Shown: in pieces, positions 23,650 through 34,461 of the stretch
Position numbering within the stretch: the stretch's first letter is position 1
How the letters are laid out: the number at the start of each line of letters is the position of its first letter
DNA from: Silene conica
Taxonomy: Eukaryota; Streptophyta; Magnoliopsida; Caryophyllales; Caryophyllaceae
Reading direction: 5' to 3'
Length of the DNA stretch: 64,000 bases
Assembly (NCBI GenBank): GCA_029255685.2
Contig: CM055315.2
Span: 49,191,305-49,255,304, forward strand
Notes under the pieces: model-generated
The model's input: only the letters and a program-made list of their open reading frames with translations
Told to the model about the DNA's origin: nothing
Databases searched by the model: none
Program-made: the position numbers and the translations under genes

Positions 23650-24092
23650 GGACGATAAGATTTGCAAGGACCCTCAGATTAGTTCTTCCTGCAGACTTCT
23701 CGATCGAGTAACAGTTCACTCGATCGAGTATTTCTCCTCCTGCATCCACTCGATCGAGCTCTGGTGTTTACTCGATCGAGTAAATGACAGATCAAGTTGC
23801 TTCTTTTTCAATTCTTTTGCCTTTGTCCTTTGTCTTTGCCTCGGTTACCGTTCCTTTAAGCTCGGGACTGCACATTTGAGGTTATGGGACTCCTTGACTT
23901 GTTCCATCTTCTAAAAAGGTTCTACTTTGGACGGGAAAGACTCGGTTTCTTCAACTTTAGCATAATTCCTGCAAAACAACAAGAAATACACCAAGAGAAG
24001 AAAAAGGGGCGAAATAGCACGTAAAGTGCGTGAAAATGAATAGAAATGCGTGCTTAATGATGCCAAAAGGTGTATAAAATAGGCATGCATCA
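23650..24092 (-). repeat. Truncated or solo LTR related to element R
   Basis: Ends aaaataggcatgcatca, like R's aaaatagacacgcatca, and shares the layout of a palindromic motif cluster followed by a purine-rich tract and gtgcgtgaaaa. No primer site lies on its left and no polypurine tract on its right, and no target duplication is evident. I read it as a truncated or solo LTR with uncertain left boundary. Confidence 0.5.
23699..23782. repeat. Four copies of the palindrome ctcgatcgag
   Basis: Copies start at 23699, 23719, 23749 and 23771. Each is a perfect 10-bp palindrome, usually followed by ta. It occupies the place that gtcgaccgacc clusters occupy in element R. Confidence 0.9.
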
Positions 24093-24803
24093 GGTTCAGT
24101 CATTTTCTGGGCTGTTCTTTAATTTCGAAAATGGGGTGTTTTAATCCGTTTTTGTTGTTTATAGGAGCTAATCTCGAAGACCCGGTAGTGGACTCATACA
24201 TAAAAGAAGATTCAAGTGAAGATTAATCTTTATGAGGTGACTATAACGAGAAAACTCGGCCTTTGTCTTAAATTAATTAGACATGTGATTTTTCCTGTTA
24301 TTTATGTGAAATTGATGATGATTATAGTATGCATATGTTATGTGTAGATTATTTCTGAAATTTTACATGCTATTTATATTGAGACTGCATAAAATCATAT
24401 TTTGGGTTGACGATGGGTATGTTTGTGTCGCTACTCCGCCATTTCTATCTGTTATCACTGCTGTACTGAATTGTCTGTCGCCATTCACTACTGTTGATGC
24501 ATTCTGTTGTTATGGGCTGCTGCTGCATTAATCTGTTACATATTACGCTACTGTTGTTGCATTTCTACCTCTGCCGTTTCGTTGATTAATTGCTGCGTAA
24601 TGATGCTCATGTTTGTTGTGTTACTTTCGTAATACTAACTTACAGCCATTGTTTACAAATATTATAATTATTTTATTATTATTTTACGTACGTGCTTGCT
24701 AGCCTGCTTGAATTAATTAATTTATGTACGTGCTAGCTTGCTTGCTTACGTTTAAATATAATACGTTAAAAATCGTTACGAATTAGTAATGGGTTACGAT
24801 TTT
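24093..24803. other. Unassigned AT-rich spacer
   Basis: No coding or terminal repeat signal. It contains a locally repeated tacgtgcttgctagc / tacgtgctagcttgc (24690-24750). Its last bases, atttt, are the likely left target-site copy of element P. Confidence 0.5.
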
Positions 24804-25494
24804 TGTAAAACCCCTCGTCGCAGCGGAAAAATAAAACATACAACATGCCAAAATTTACGCGGAATTTAAACTTTAACATGCATAAAAACGAGGTGAATTA
24901 AAACTGAAACTGAAAGTAAAATATATATACAAACAGCCTGGGATGGCACATCCCTACAGGCACTCAAAAACTGAAATGTAAACTAAAGTCTAGCTAACGT
25001 AAACGTGTAAGTCAATCGATGAATATGATCATCGCTCACTAGCTCCATGCAACCCTCTGCCAACCGCCTGTCATGTACCTACATACATGTAAACATGTAC
25101 GCCACAATCAGTGGGGAGTGACTAGAGTTCTCCTAGCCACCTTTTGTAACGACATGTAACACATAAACATACAATATACTCCAACATATATAAAACATGT
25201 GAAGCATACAGATCTCATTATCTCAATCTCCTACCATCATGCAATTACTATGCAAGGCTCTCAACCAACTTCGGAAACTATTTGGAAGGAGAGCCGGGTT
25301 CCCTTCCGATTGCCCGGCCGGGGGGTCTTTCAGTCCAAACCATTTACGAAACTAATCAAAGAGTCATCCAGTGCCTTGGATGAACAATTCTATAATCAAT
25401 ATAATATAACCATCACAATAAACAACAAGTATAAAGGTACAACGGTCAACTTAAGACATAACCTAAATATTAATTCACTTCCACAAACAAGGAC

Positions 25495-26062
25495 TCAGAG
25501 GCCAACTTAAGGCATAGACCTTGATAACAAATATTCAACAAGTATAAAGGTTCAGAGGCGACATCTCAACGCATAACTTAGATACCAAACACACAAGCAA
25601 GGACTCAGAGGCCAACTTAAGGCATAGACCTGCTAATCAACAAGACACAAGACTCAGAGGCGACAACTCAACGCATGGACTAGCATCCAATAAGTAAAGA
25701 ACTCAGAGGCCAACTTAAGGCATGTCCCTTTACTACATCACAAGACACTAGACTCAGAGGCCAGCTTAAGGCATGTCCTAGCATCAACATCTGCACTCCA
25801 GGTAAGGTATTACATCCTAACTGCCCCGTTGTGTAACTGCCCCGTTGTGCAACTGCTCTACTCGTCAGACTCAGAGGCCAACTTAAGGCATGTTCCAACG
25901 CGATCACAAATAAACATTTCTGGGCTCAGAGGCGACATCTCAACGCATACCCCAGACACGACAACCATACACATAGGGCTCAGCGGCCAGCTTAAGGCAT
26001 ACCCCCATATATGACAACTAGCTCACATATTAAGCTCATAGGCCAGCTTAAGGCATACCTTA
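25495..26062. repeat. Degenerate minisatellite in P LTR (ctcagaggccaacttaaggcat)
   Basis: About ten units with core agaggccaacttaaggcat alternating with agaggcgacatctcaacgcat, separated by spacers of about 20-50 bp. Two interleaved subtypes (cttaaggcat and ctcaacgcat) suggest higher-order duplication. Confidence 0.85.
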
Positions 26063-26703
26063 ATACACATCAATACAATAGCATCCAAATATAGTAACTA
26101 AATCTTTAGTACTAATCTCTTATACTTCTAAACAACACTTAATTGATCCCGGGAACTAAGTTGAGGGAAGAGTCGGTTTCCCTTTCGGTTACCCGACCGG
26201 GGGGTCTCTATCCTCTCTCCATTCCCGAACCCAATATAGTGTCACCCATCCTCCGGGGACCTCAAACACACATACAAAACATACGGAAAAAGAATCAACG
26301 AAATCCGACTTGTCAATCAAAAGTTATGAAGCAAACGTAGCTAATTGGGGTTCCTAGCCGGTTGGCCACAGGCGGAGAGTCTCATATTAAATAAATATAA
26401 ATCTCAAACCAACTATATGAACCTCATAACATGATTAAAATATGCTTAGACTCTTCACAAGAAAATCCTTAAAAGTTAACTATCTTCATGCACAATTTCC
26501 GTAATCAACTCCTTATGAGCTAATCGACTCGAGACGGATAACCACGCTTCTTATGATGACTTTCCTAGCACCAATATACATTTAATAACAAGTGTATATA
26601 CCACAAAACATCACTTAAAATATCCTAAAAACAATTGGGAAATAAGCCCCCAAAATAAAACGGCTCGACAAACCGATAAACGAGCAGAAAGTTACAGCGG
26701 TTT

Positions 26704-26780
26704 TTGCGCAACCTGCGCAAGGGGGTGCGCAGCTGCGTTTGGGCTGCGCAGCCTGCGCAGTTTGAGGCGCAGCCTGCGCC
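26704..26780. repeat. GC-rich cluster of tgcgca palindromes in P LTR
   Basis: Repeated ctgcgcag / cctgcgca units (at least six tgcgca or ggcgca cores in 77 bp) in an otherwise AT-rich LTR. They could fold into a strong stem. Confidence 0.85.
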
Positions 26781-27766
26781 CAAGCACGGGCCAGGTTGGT
26801 TTCGTAAGTTTCCTGCAATTCGCCAATTCAATCAATCTTTCGACAAACACTTCTAAGCTATGATTTCTAGCATCAAACCTATACTATGAACACATATAAA
26901 CCCATAACAATCCCAAGTATGTCACAAACACGATTTTGAACAAATAAAACACGAATTAGAATCAAACATCGTATTCGTCTTAAGAACTCAAAATCTGAAA
27001 AATGAACAATACTAGCATATGAACATCTAGAACTTCAATCAAACCATGTGATGAACATATAAAACACATTCCTAACATAAACCTAAACTCAAACCTCATC
27101 AACAATACAAAAATCAGAAACATTAAGCAAGAACACAACACAAAGAATGCTATTTTAACAAAAAGGCCGAGTTTCTCATAATCGTCACCTCAAAAGCGTT
27201 TATGCTCCAAAATCTTCTTCAATGATGAAGCTATCAACTTTAGGATCCTCTAGTCCAACCCCTACAACAAAAGAAACGGGTTTTATAAGCTTAAAACAAA
27301 ATTTACCCAAAACAACGTCTTTTTCGAGTTCGACGAAATTGAAATTGAAAGAGATAGAAAACTTGGAAATCTCACAAGGATTCCGAAAATGTAGGACTTA
27401 CCGCGATTCGAGTTCGGGAAGGCCTTGAAATGTCGATTTTAAGCTTGAAATAAAAAGGAAAAATGGAGGAAAAGAGAAAGCAGTAGAATGAGTTGTGAGG
27501 ATGAAGGAGATGTCGACATAAGGGTTTTGTGGTGGGGTTTAAGTAGTCATTTTTCTTATTTTGAGTCGGGTCACTAGTTGTGAACGGGTTTGAGTCGGGT
27601 TTGCTTTAGCCAAGTTATTAACATCCTAAGAAGTTAAGGTTTCTTAAGACGGATCTTAACGGAAGATTTAAAAATAACTTCACAAATTTATCTTAAAATA
27701 TTATTTTATTCCGTAAACTAAATTAAAAGCTTTAAAATATAATTTACGAAAATACGGGATGTTACA

Positions 27767-30700
27767 ATCACCCCAACTTTCAAAAAGTGTCGTCCTCGAA
27801 ACTTGAAGACAGAGATAAGTACGAAAACAACTCTAGTTATCAAAACGTACTACCCGGGTTATGGTAACCCAAAAACTTATCTTTCGAAAAGGTTTCAAGA
27901 AGAAAAAGATTTCAAGGCACAAGTCTTATTAATGGACATTGGGATTGTCGTTACGTATTCAAGAGTCCGACATTCCAAATCTGAGACAAGTCCCAAAATT
28001 AAATCAGTAAAAGTTCGAAATTTAGATCGATTCGGTGTTGATAAACACCGCACAGGTTATCAGACGTCTCCAATAACACGTTCCAGTGGCAATCAACGCT
28101 GAAATCCATCAAAGTTGTAAAACGTTCTGCTCTTTAAAATGAAGTTTTCTTCAAAATCAACCTTTATTTTCGAATTCACGAAAGAGTCAAATTTCCACAA
28201 CGACAAAGGTTACCTTCAACAAAAGAGGGAGCTGTTTCAAATTCTCAAAACAATTAAGATTTTCTAAAAACAGTAGACTTCTTAGGTGAACAATAGAGAA
28301 CATATTTCAAAGACGGTTACTGGGAGCGTAGAAACGATCATAGAGGTTACTTTTGAAACGAAGGATCATAAGTTTCTAGTTTCACAGCTGACAGAACATG
28401 CAAGGGAGGATCGAAGGGACGAGACAACCGGGTTAAAGGTCAAGGAAGGTGATACTCCTGCCAAACATGGGGTCACTCATCACTCAATCCATAATCAAAG
28501 CATCGTTATAACGATTCCCAATATATCCCAAGAAGGACAATTCAAGTGATCTCTAGACTCTCAATGGTTTCACGATCCCTCTTACCATTAGCTCATCCAT
28601 AGAACAAGGTATTGCTCAACACGAAGTCTTCCAAAAATCTGAACTGGAATTCTATTACCATAACAACGAACCTCAGAACCCAAGATATGGTATTCATCAT
28701 CCTATAACCTTAAATTTTAACAGTTCGATCCTAGCAAACCCATTCCACAAGGTTCGACATCCTAAATTCCCAATTTTATTACTATAATGAACATTCAAAT
28801 CAAGACCTTACTAAGGTAACAACTCTTAAATCCTCTGGTTTCTAACCACTTACCAACAATATACATCCCAAAGAAAAGTTCCAAGGAAGTAACAACTTCC
28901 ACTCCTACAGTTTCCATAAGGTTTAGTTATTCACATTCCGAACTCCCCGAATGATATTCATGAACACTTATAAGTTACAAATTTCTACTCTATGATTACC
29001 TCAGACATCAATGGTTACCTGTCAACCAATCACGAAGCATCATTAAGCCAACATGCTTCCATTATTCCATAGCGATAAAAAACAATCCACCTAACAGTGG
29101 GGCATCTTATAATTTCCTTAAGTATCTCAATAGGTAAACATTGAGGTTCAATAAGTAACCTACGGTCAAACACTCAGTCAACTCCATAAGTCAAATCGTA
29201 AATGTCTCAGCATTCTCACACCGTTACCAATAACTCTCGTTCCCCAAATATGTGGTATTTTCTGCATTCAAGAAGCTCCTCAAGATTAAGTGTCACTAAC
29301 TTCCCTAATTCATCCATTTAACCACATCATCATTATCGTAAGCATGTACCTCCAAATCTACAATTACCACTTACATCTAGCCATCTAACATGGAACTTTC
29401 AAGGCGGCACACTATCCAATATTACCCGAATACTATTATCATAAACTCTCTCAACCAAATTCTGACAACGCAAAACCAAGCATTCCTCAAGGCATGTATC
29501 ACTATTCCAAGAACAAGTCAATCTCGCCACTAATCTAGATGAAAAGGAACGAGGCTCACAGAAGAGGAGATGAGATACAAACTTCAGGGATAAACACGAC
29601 ATATGTCTCGAGAGAGACACACGGAAGACGGCTCGTGGAACAACACGATGACAAGGTAAGGAACTTTAGGCTATGGACCCCAATAAAAGTTGAAGCCAAG
29701 AGCAGACGGAGAAGCAAAGGAGAAGAAAGGAGAGAAGCGACGTGAAAGGAACGATTGCGGAATCTTCCAAGGTGCGGGTCTCGCACTATTCTCGCGGGGT
29801 TCTCACTTCTTACTTTCCAAATCAAGTCCTTCAATTATCGGTTCTCACGAACAATTCCTCCAATGATTTATATACCCTAATCTTCCAAACTTTAAACGAT
29901 ATCATCATTACAACTACCTATTGCCAAAAGTTTGAGATGTCCCATCTCTGCTAGCCACTCAGTGGTAATTAAATAACACTTTCGGGCCATCAAACCACAT
30001 GTCATATACACTTCACTTACCTCACTGTCCACCAGATAACAATTCTCAAACCATCAAGTTTTTCCGAAATTTCATCTCTCAATGAATTACTTTATTCCAT
30101 TCACAAACTGGCGGTGCATCCTCAAGTTTCTATTAAGTTTTTCATTAAATAAACGTTAAGATTCAATAAGCAGCCTAGGGTCAAGTAGTGATTCACTTCT
30201 TCTAAGCTTAAGTCAAAAATCTTCAAGTATTCAACCATTATAGCCAATGATTCGCATTCCTCAACAACGAACCTTTCTCAACTCAATCACTCACCTAAGT
30301 CAATTGATACTAACTCACTTTACTCATCTATTCGTTTTCATTAGCATATTAAGCCTATTCTTCTAGGTTGCTCTATATCCTCAATTATCGTATCTAACTC
30401 CTTAACAGTACTCTACAATCCACAAACTTTCACGATCTAAGCATGGTTCTCAAGGTTAGGTTCCACCGAATACTAAGTATACAACTCAACCTTCAAGCAA
30501 GTATCCTATCACTCACTTTCACTCTCCCAATTGGATAGACAACTAGACCCTTAGATCACCAAAACATGTCGCTCGATACCTCTTAAGTTATTCCTCAAAT
30601 AACAATGTTTCTCATAACACAGCTTACGGTTATCCTAAGACTAGTTCCTCCAAATCCAATAAAAGGGAAGATTACCTAGAGGGCACCTTAAGAAATCAAG

Positions 30701-31110
30701 CAACAAGGTTAAGTTGAAAAGGTATGAAGATCTGTTCAAGTAAATTAGACAAAGATTCTAAAAGAAGGATGTGCATTCGGAGCTATCGAAAAAGATGATG
30801 CACAAAGAAAGAGAAGTATCTTCAAGGCTCAGAAGCATTCTCTAACAGTAGCAGAAATCTTCTATCTTCGGTAGAAACTCCGGTCTTCATCGCCAAATGG
30901 ATAAGTCCACGGTTCGTCGATTGGAAGGCAATAAAGTATTATCAATGACAATCAACAAACACGTTAGAACCTAATGAAAGCAATCACGAAACAGACTACA
31001 ATTTAAGTCCGTAAATCTACCCCATCTCTCATTCATTATTTGATAATAAGGTCAAGTTAAGGTTGGGGGTTACATGAGTGCGTCGGGAGCGATAACGTTC
31101 TGATACCAAC
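27767..31110 (-). other. Element P internal region, no recognisable genes
   Basis: 3344 bp. Frames up to about 99 codons exist on both strands but none shows a zinc knuckle, protease, reverse transcriptase or integrase motif, and their composition follows the local bias. Ends with a tRNA-Met type primer site next to the right LTR. Confidence 0.7.
31098..31109 (-). other. Primer binding site of element P, tRNA-Met type variant
   Basis: Minus strand ttggtatcagaacg. It differs from the canonical tggtatcagagc by one base at the distal end. Confidence 0.75.
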
Positions 31111-31702
31111 TTTAAAACCCCTCGTTGCAGCGGAAAAATAAAACATACAACATGCCAAAATATACGCGGAATTTAAACTTTAACATGCATAAAAACGAGG
31201 TGAATTAAAACTGAAACTGAGAGTAAAATATATATACAAACAGCGTGGGATGGCACATCCCTAGAGGCACTCAAAAACTGAAATGTAAACTAAAGTCTAG
31301 CTAACGTAAACTTGTAAGTCAATCGATGAATAGGATCATCGCTCACTAGCTCCATGCAACCCTCTGCCAACCGCCTGTCATGTACCTACATACATGTAAA
31401 CATGTACGCCACAATCAGTGGGGAGTGACTAGAGTTCTCCTAGCCACCTTTTGTAACGACACGTAACACATAAAAATACAATATAATCCAACATATATAA
31501 AACATGTGAAGCATACAGATCTCATTATCTCAATCTCATACCATCATGCAATTACTATGCAAGGCTCTCAACCAACTTCGGAAACTATTTGGAAGGAGAG
31601 CCGATTTCCCTTCCGATTGCCCGGCCGGGGGGTCTTTCAGTCCAAACCATTTACGAAACTAATCAAAGAGTCATCCAATGCCTTGGATGAACAATTCTAT
31701 AA
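31111..31702 (-). repeat. Right (5') LTR of element P, first 592 bp before the O insertion
   Basis: Collinear with 24804-25395, with scattered differences. It ends in tataa (31698-31702), the presumed target duplication of element O, seen unduplicated at 25391-25395 in the left LTR. Confidence 0.88.
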
Positions 31703-32006
31703 TGTAATACCTCGTATTTTTATTTCGTTTTATTTATATATCTTGATTTTGTCGGATGTCGGTGTCGATGAGTAATAATAAAAGCGATATTATATTTGTG
31801 GCCAAGGTGTTTTCGTGTTGTATTTAAAGTCGTGTGGACGAATATTCAACCAAAACCGTAATTGATTTGAGTTGTCTACGTATTGGGATGTGTAGAGGGC
31901 TGACCCCATAATCGAAAAATGCCCATATATGGGCCTAGGGCTGCGTGCCAAGAAGGACCCATCCACAATTCTGAAATTAGAATTCAGAACACCTCTCTAT
32001 GCCGCC

Positions 32007-32014
32007 ATATATAT
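32007..32014 (+). promoter_or_regulatory. Possible TATA box in O LTR
   Basis: atatatat within gccgccatatatatgtgg, followed about 30-70 bp on by a CA-rich leader. The copy in the other LTR is near 37193-37200. It suits a Pol II LTR promoter but rests on motif and position only. Confidence 0.35.
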
Positions 32015-32856
32015 GTGGCTAGACCTAGACCTATTCTACCCTAAACGACACAACACACACTTCCACACAACAGCCGCCACAGCAGAGGGTAGAAGGGAGC
32101 GGTTCACACGGTGGTCAGGGTAGTCTAGGGCTGGTCGATCTCGCTGCTAACAGGGTAGGTGCAAACCGTACTCTGCTCTTTTCTTATTATCGTGATATTG
32201 TCTTAATTTCGATTCCTGTTTATAACTGTATCACATGTTTATAGATTCGTGTTTTTGTATTTCTATGATCTATGCTATTCAAATTATGTGTTTCAATCAT
32301 CATCACTCAATCTTTATTATGTTAAGTCGTTCATTCAGGGGATTTCGTTCTGGGTTCGGGTTTAATTTCTGGGTTGTTAATTGTTTAAGTGTCATCGAAA
32401 ACAGGGCATATGAATGGGGGTTTTTAAGTCTGAATTCGACCCATATTCTGTCAATTTGCATTCTCGGTCTTGGTTTGAGTGACTTTATCGTAGTGTGGGG
32501 TGTCGATTGGTGGTTATCATGGTGGTTCGTGGTTGTCATGTTTGGGTTTAAAGTAGGTTTCGTTCTGGTGTTTAAAACCGTGAAGCAGAGTATCAGTGTG
32601 TAGGTGTCGAGTTCAATGCGGTTGTTTGGCGTCGTGGGCGGTGGTCGACGACCACTGACCTCCTCCCTGGAACCACCGTGGCTCAGAGGCGAGCCTGGTG
32701 GTGCCAGTGGGGAGGCCAGAGGTTGCAGGTGGTGATGGGAGTGGTGTTTGACAGGGCTGGTCGCGGCAGGCTGTTCGGTTTCGCGAAAATTGGGTCTGCT
32801 GCTCGTGGGTTGTGTTTGTTACGTTTTTCACATTGTTAGATTGTTGATTTCATAAT

Positions 32857-32858
<2 letters not shown>

Positions 32859-32924
<66 letters not shown>
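32859..32924. repeat. ATT microsatellite in O 5' LTR
   Basis: About 22 uninterrupted ATT units. The matching site in the 3' LTR of the same element exceeds 75 units. Confidence 0.95.
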
Positions 32925-32926
<2 letters not shown>

Positions 32927-33574
32927 TACTAAGATTTATAGATAATAGTAGCATTAGTATTATTACTAATAATTGTATGGTTAATTGTGTGACGTTTTAA
33001 TATCGTTTTTGGATGGTAACATACTTAACATTACTCCTTTATGTTAGTATTTCTTTTTATGGATTCTCAATATTAATAATACTAATAATATGTTATGAGT
33101 AGTATTAGGAGTATGTACCATGTCATAATTATTTATGTTATTATTATGCATGATTAATATTAATATTAGTAATGATGTTAAGTATGTTATTGGATTAGTA
33201 ATGGTTGATAAGTGTTGTATGCTAAATTTAGTAAGTCTAAATTTAGTAATCCTATTTTTAGTAAGTACTATATTCAGTAAGTGCTATTTTAGTAAGTTTA
33301 TGATTAGTTAACTGTACTTGGTTGCATGTTTAGAAATTGATGTAAGTAATTTTTATAAGAACGGAATTTGAGGAGGAACATTACTAGACGGTGATTGCTT
33401 GTTTGCAGCCTGCTATTCCAGGTAGGATACACTGTACTATATTTTATGATGGAAAATGAATGGATGTTTATAATGTGCATTATGAGTGCAAGCATGATTT
33501 ATATGTGTTTGGTGTTCAAGTATTAGTTGTTTAATATTGCATTCATAAGCATGTCAATTGCATTATTGAGAGGG

Positions 33575-33860
33575 AGGTGACAGATATTATTTGATATAAA
33601 GCCCAGGGTGGTCTGCAAGCCAGGCCTGGTGTCTTCAGCTTTATGCTGGTATTCGACGACGGTCGATTATAGTCTGCCGGGAGGTTCGGTATGGCTTGGT
33701 GTTTCGGGTTATGATTGGTGTTTTGGGTTGTGATTGAGCTCAGCATTGGCATTGCATTTGCATATTACATTGTTGCATTTTATATTATTGTGTTATCCTA
33801 CTCAACCGCGAGGTTGACAGTGTATTCGTATTCACCTACAATGATCCGGAATGGGGAGTA
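33575..33860 (+). other. LTR block conserved between families O and Q
   Basis: Shared with the Q LTR read on its coding strand: ataaagcccagggtggt, caggcctggtgtctt, tagtctgccgggaggttcgg, then cctactcaaccgcgaggttg and tgatccggaatggggagtag. The rest of the two LTRs is much less alike, so this block near the 3' part of the LTR is probably functional (processing, termination or strand transfer), as an inference. Confidence 0.75.
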
Positions 33861-34158
33861 GATCTTTCAGGTTAGAGACAGATGGACTAAGACTTAGGCA
33901 TGGAGGAGAGACTTGGATCGGACCGACCTAGTTTAGATCACTTAGTCTCTTATAGTCTTCACTTGTTTTGTAACAGTTGTTTTGGAACTTTAGTTGGACT
34001 TTGCTTTGTAATAGCTTTCAGTTGATCGTTTATAAATTAAAGTACTGTGTGTCTTTCACTGTGATTATCTACTACCCTGGTTCATTCAGGATGGTAACAG
34101 TCCTATTTACTCTGGAAGTCCTAGTTCAGGCTCCTAGGTAAATGGGGGTGTTACAAAG

Positions 34159-34170
34159 TGGTATCAGAGC
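34159..34170 (+). other. Primer binding site of element O, tRNA-Met type
   Basis: tggtatcagagc three bases after the LTR end at 34155. Confidence 0.93.
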
Positions 34171-34330
34171 GAACGATCCTCAGGCCTAAACCAAATGAAT
34201 AATAATGAATATAGGAGGAGTCTAATAAATGAACCCCAGGCTAGTAACTGTTAGGAGCCCCAGGATTGGGATGAGTTAGGGGCCCCCTCAAACCAAACCA
34301 CTGGCCCTTTCAGTCTAACCTGGTTACCCT
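34171..34330 (+). promoter_or_regulatory. Conserved leader, candidate packaging/dimerisation signal
   Basis: The stretch gaacgatcctcaggccta, ccaggctagtaactgttagg, agccccaggattgggatgag and ggccctttcagtctaacctg is almost identical in Q. It holds a GC palindrome aggggcccccт-like core (aggggccccct, 34278-34288). Retroviral leaders pack RNA and dimerise through such palindromic loops; that role here is inferred from position and conservation. Confidence 0.55.
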
Positions 34331-34373
34331 TGAGAGATGTAGAGCGTGGGTAGTATAGAATAAAGGACAGGGC

Positions 34374-34375
<2 letters not shown>

Positions 34376-34456
<81 letters not shown>
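34376..34456. repeat. TA microsatellite in element O
   Basis: About 40 uninterrupted TA units. Produces a spurious tyrosine-isoleucine frame on the minus strand. Confidence 0.97.

Positions 34457-34461
<5 letters not shown>

Larger units (their letters stand above)
24804..27766 (-). repeat. Left (3') LTR of element P, complete
   Basis: 2963 bp. It preserves the uninterrupted target of element O near 25391-25395 (ctataatcaat). It contains two internal minisatellites (25495-26062 and 26704-26780). Confidence 0.85.
24804..31702 (-). mobile_element. Element P: Ty3-like LTR retrotransposon without coding capacity, right LTR interrupted by element O
   Basis: The left (3') LTR at 24804-27766 starts tgtaaaacccct and ends cgggatgttaca. 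The internal region is 27767-31110. The right (5') LTR starts at 31111 (tttaaaacccct, with the terminal G mutated) and is cut at 31702 by element O. On the minus strand the primer site tggtatcagaac (near 31098-31109) and the polypurine tract aagttggggtgat (27767-27779) are at the expected places. A tttcgaggacgac block by the polypurine tract recalls Tekay/Del-type chromoviruses, as does the LTR start tgtaacatcccg. The 3.3-kb interior has no Gag or Pol motif, which fits a large non-autonomous derivative. Its right end lies outside the window. Confidence 0.85.
31703..34155 (+). repeat. 5' LTR of element O, complete
   Basis: 2453 bp, tgtaatacctcg...gggggtgttaca. Contains the unoccupied target site of array Q (caatcatcatcactcaa near 32294-32310), a 22-unit ATT microsatellite and a block conserved with the Q LTR (33575-33860). 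Confidence 0.9.

Noticed and set aside
27767..31110. Short plus-strand frames in P (27803-28102, 28286-28549, 29539-29745) as genes
   Set aside because: They run antisense to the element, have no family motif, and follow the local AC-rich composition.
31929..32603. Plus-strand frames in the O LTR (31929-32123 and 32235-32603)
   Set aside because: They lie in the LTR, lack any recognisable motif, and recur in the second LTR only because the LTRs are twins.
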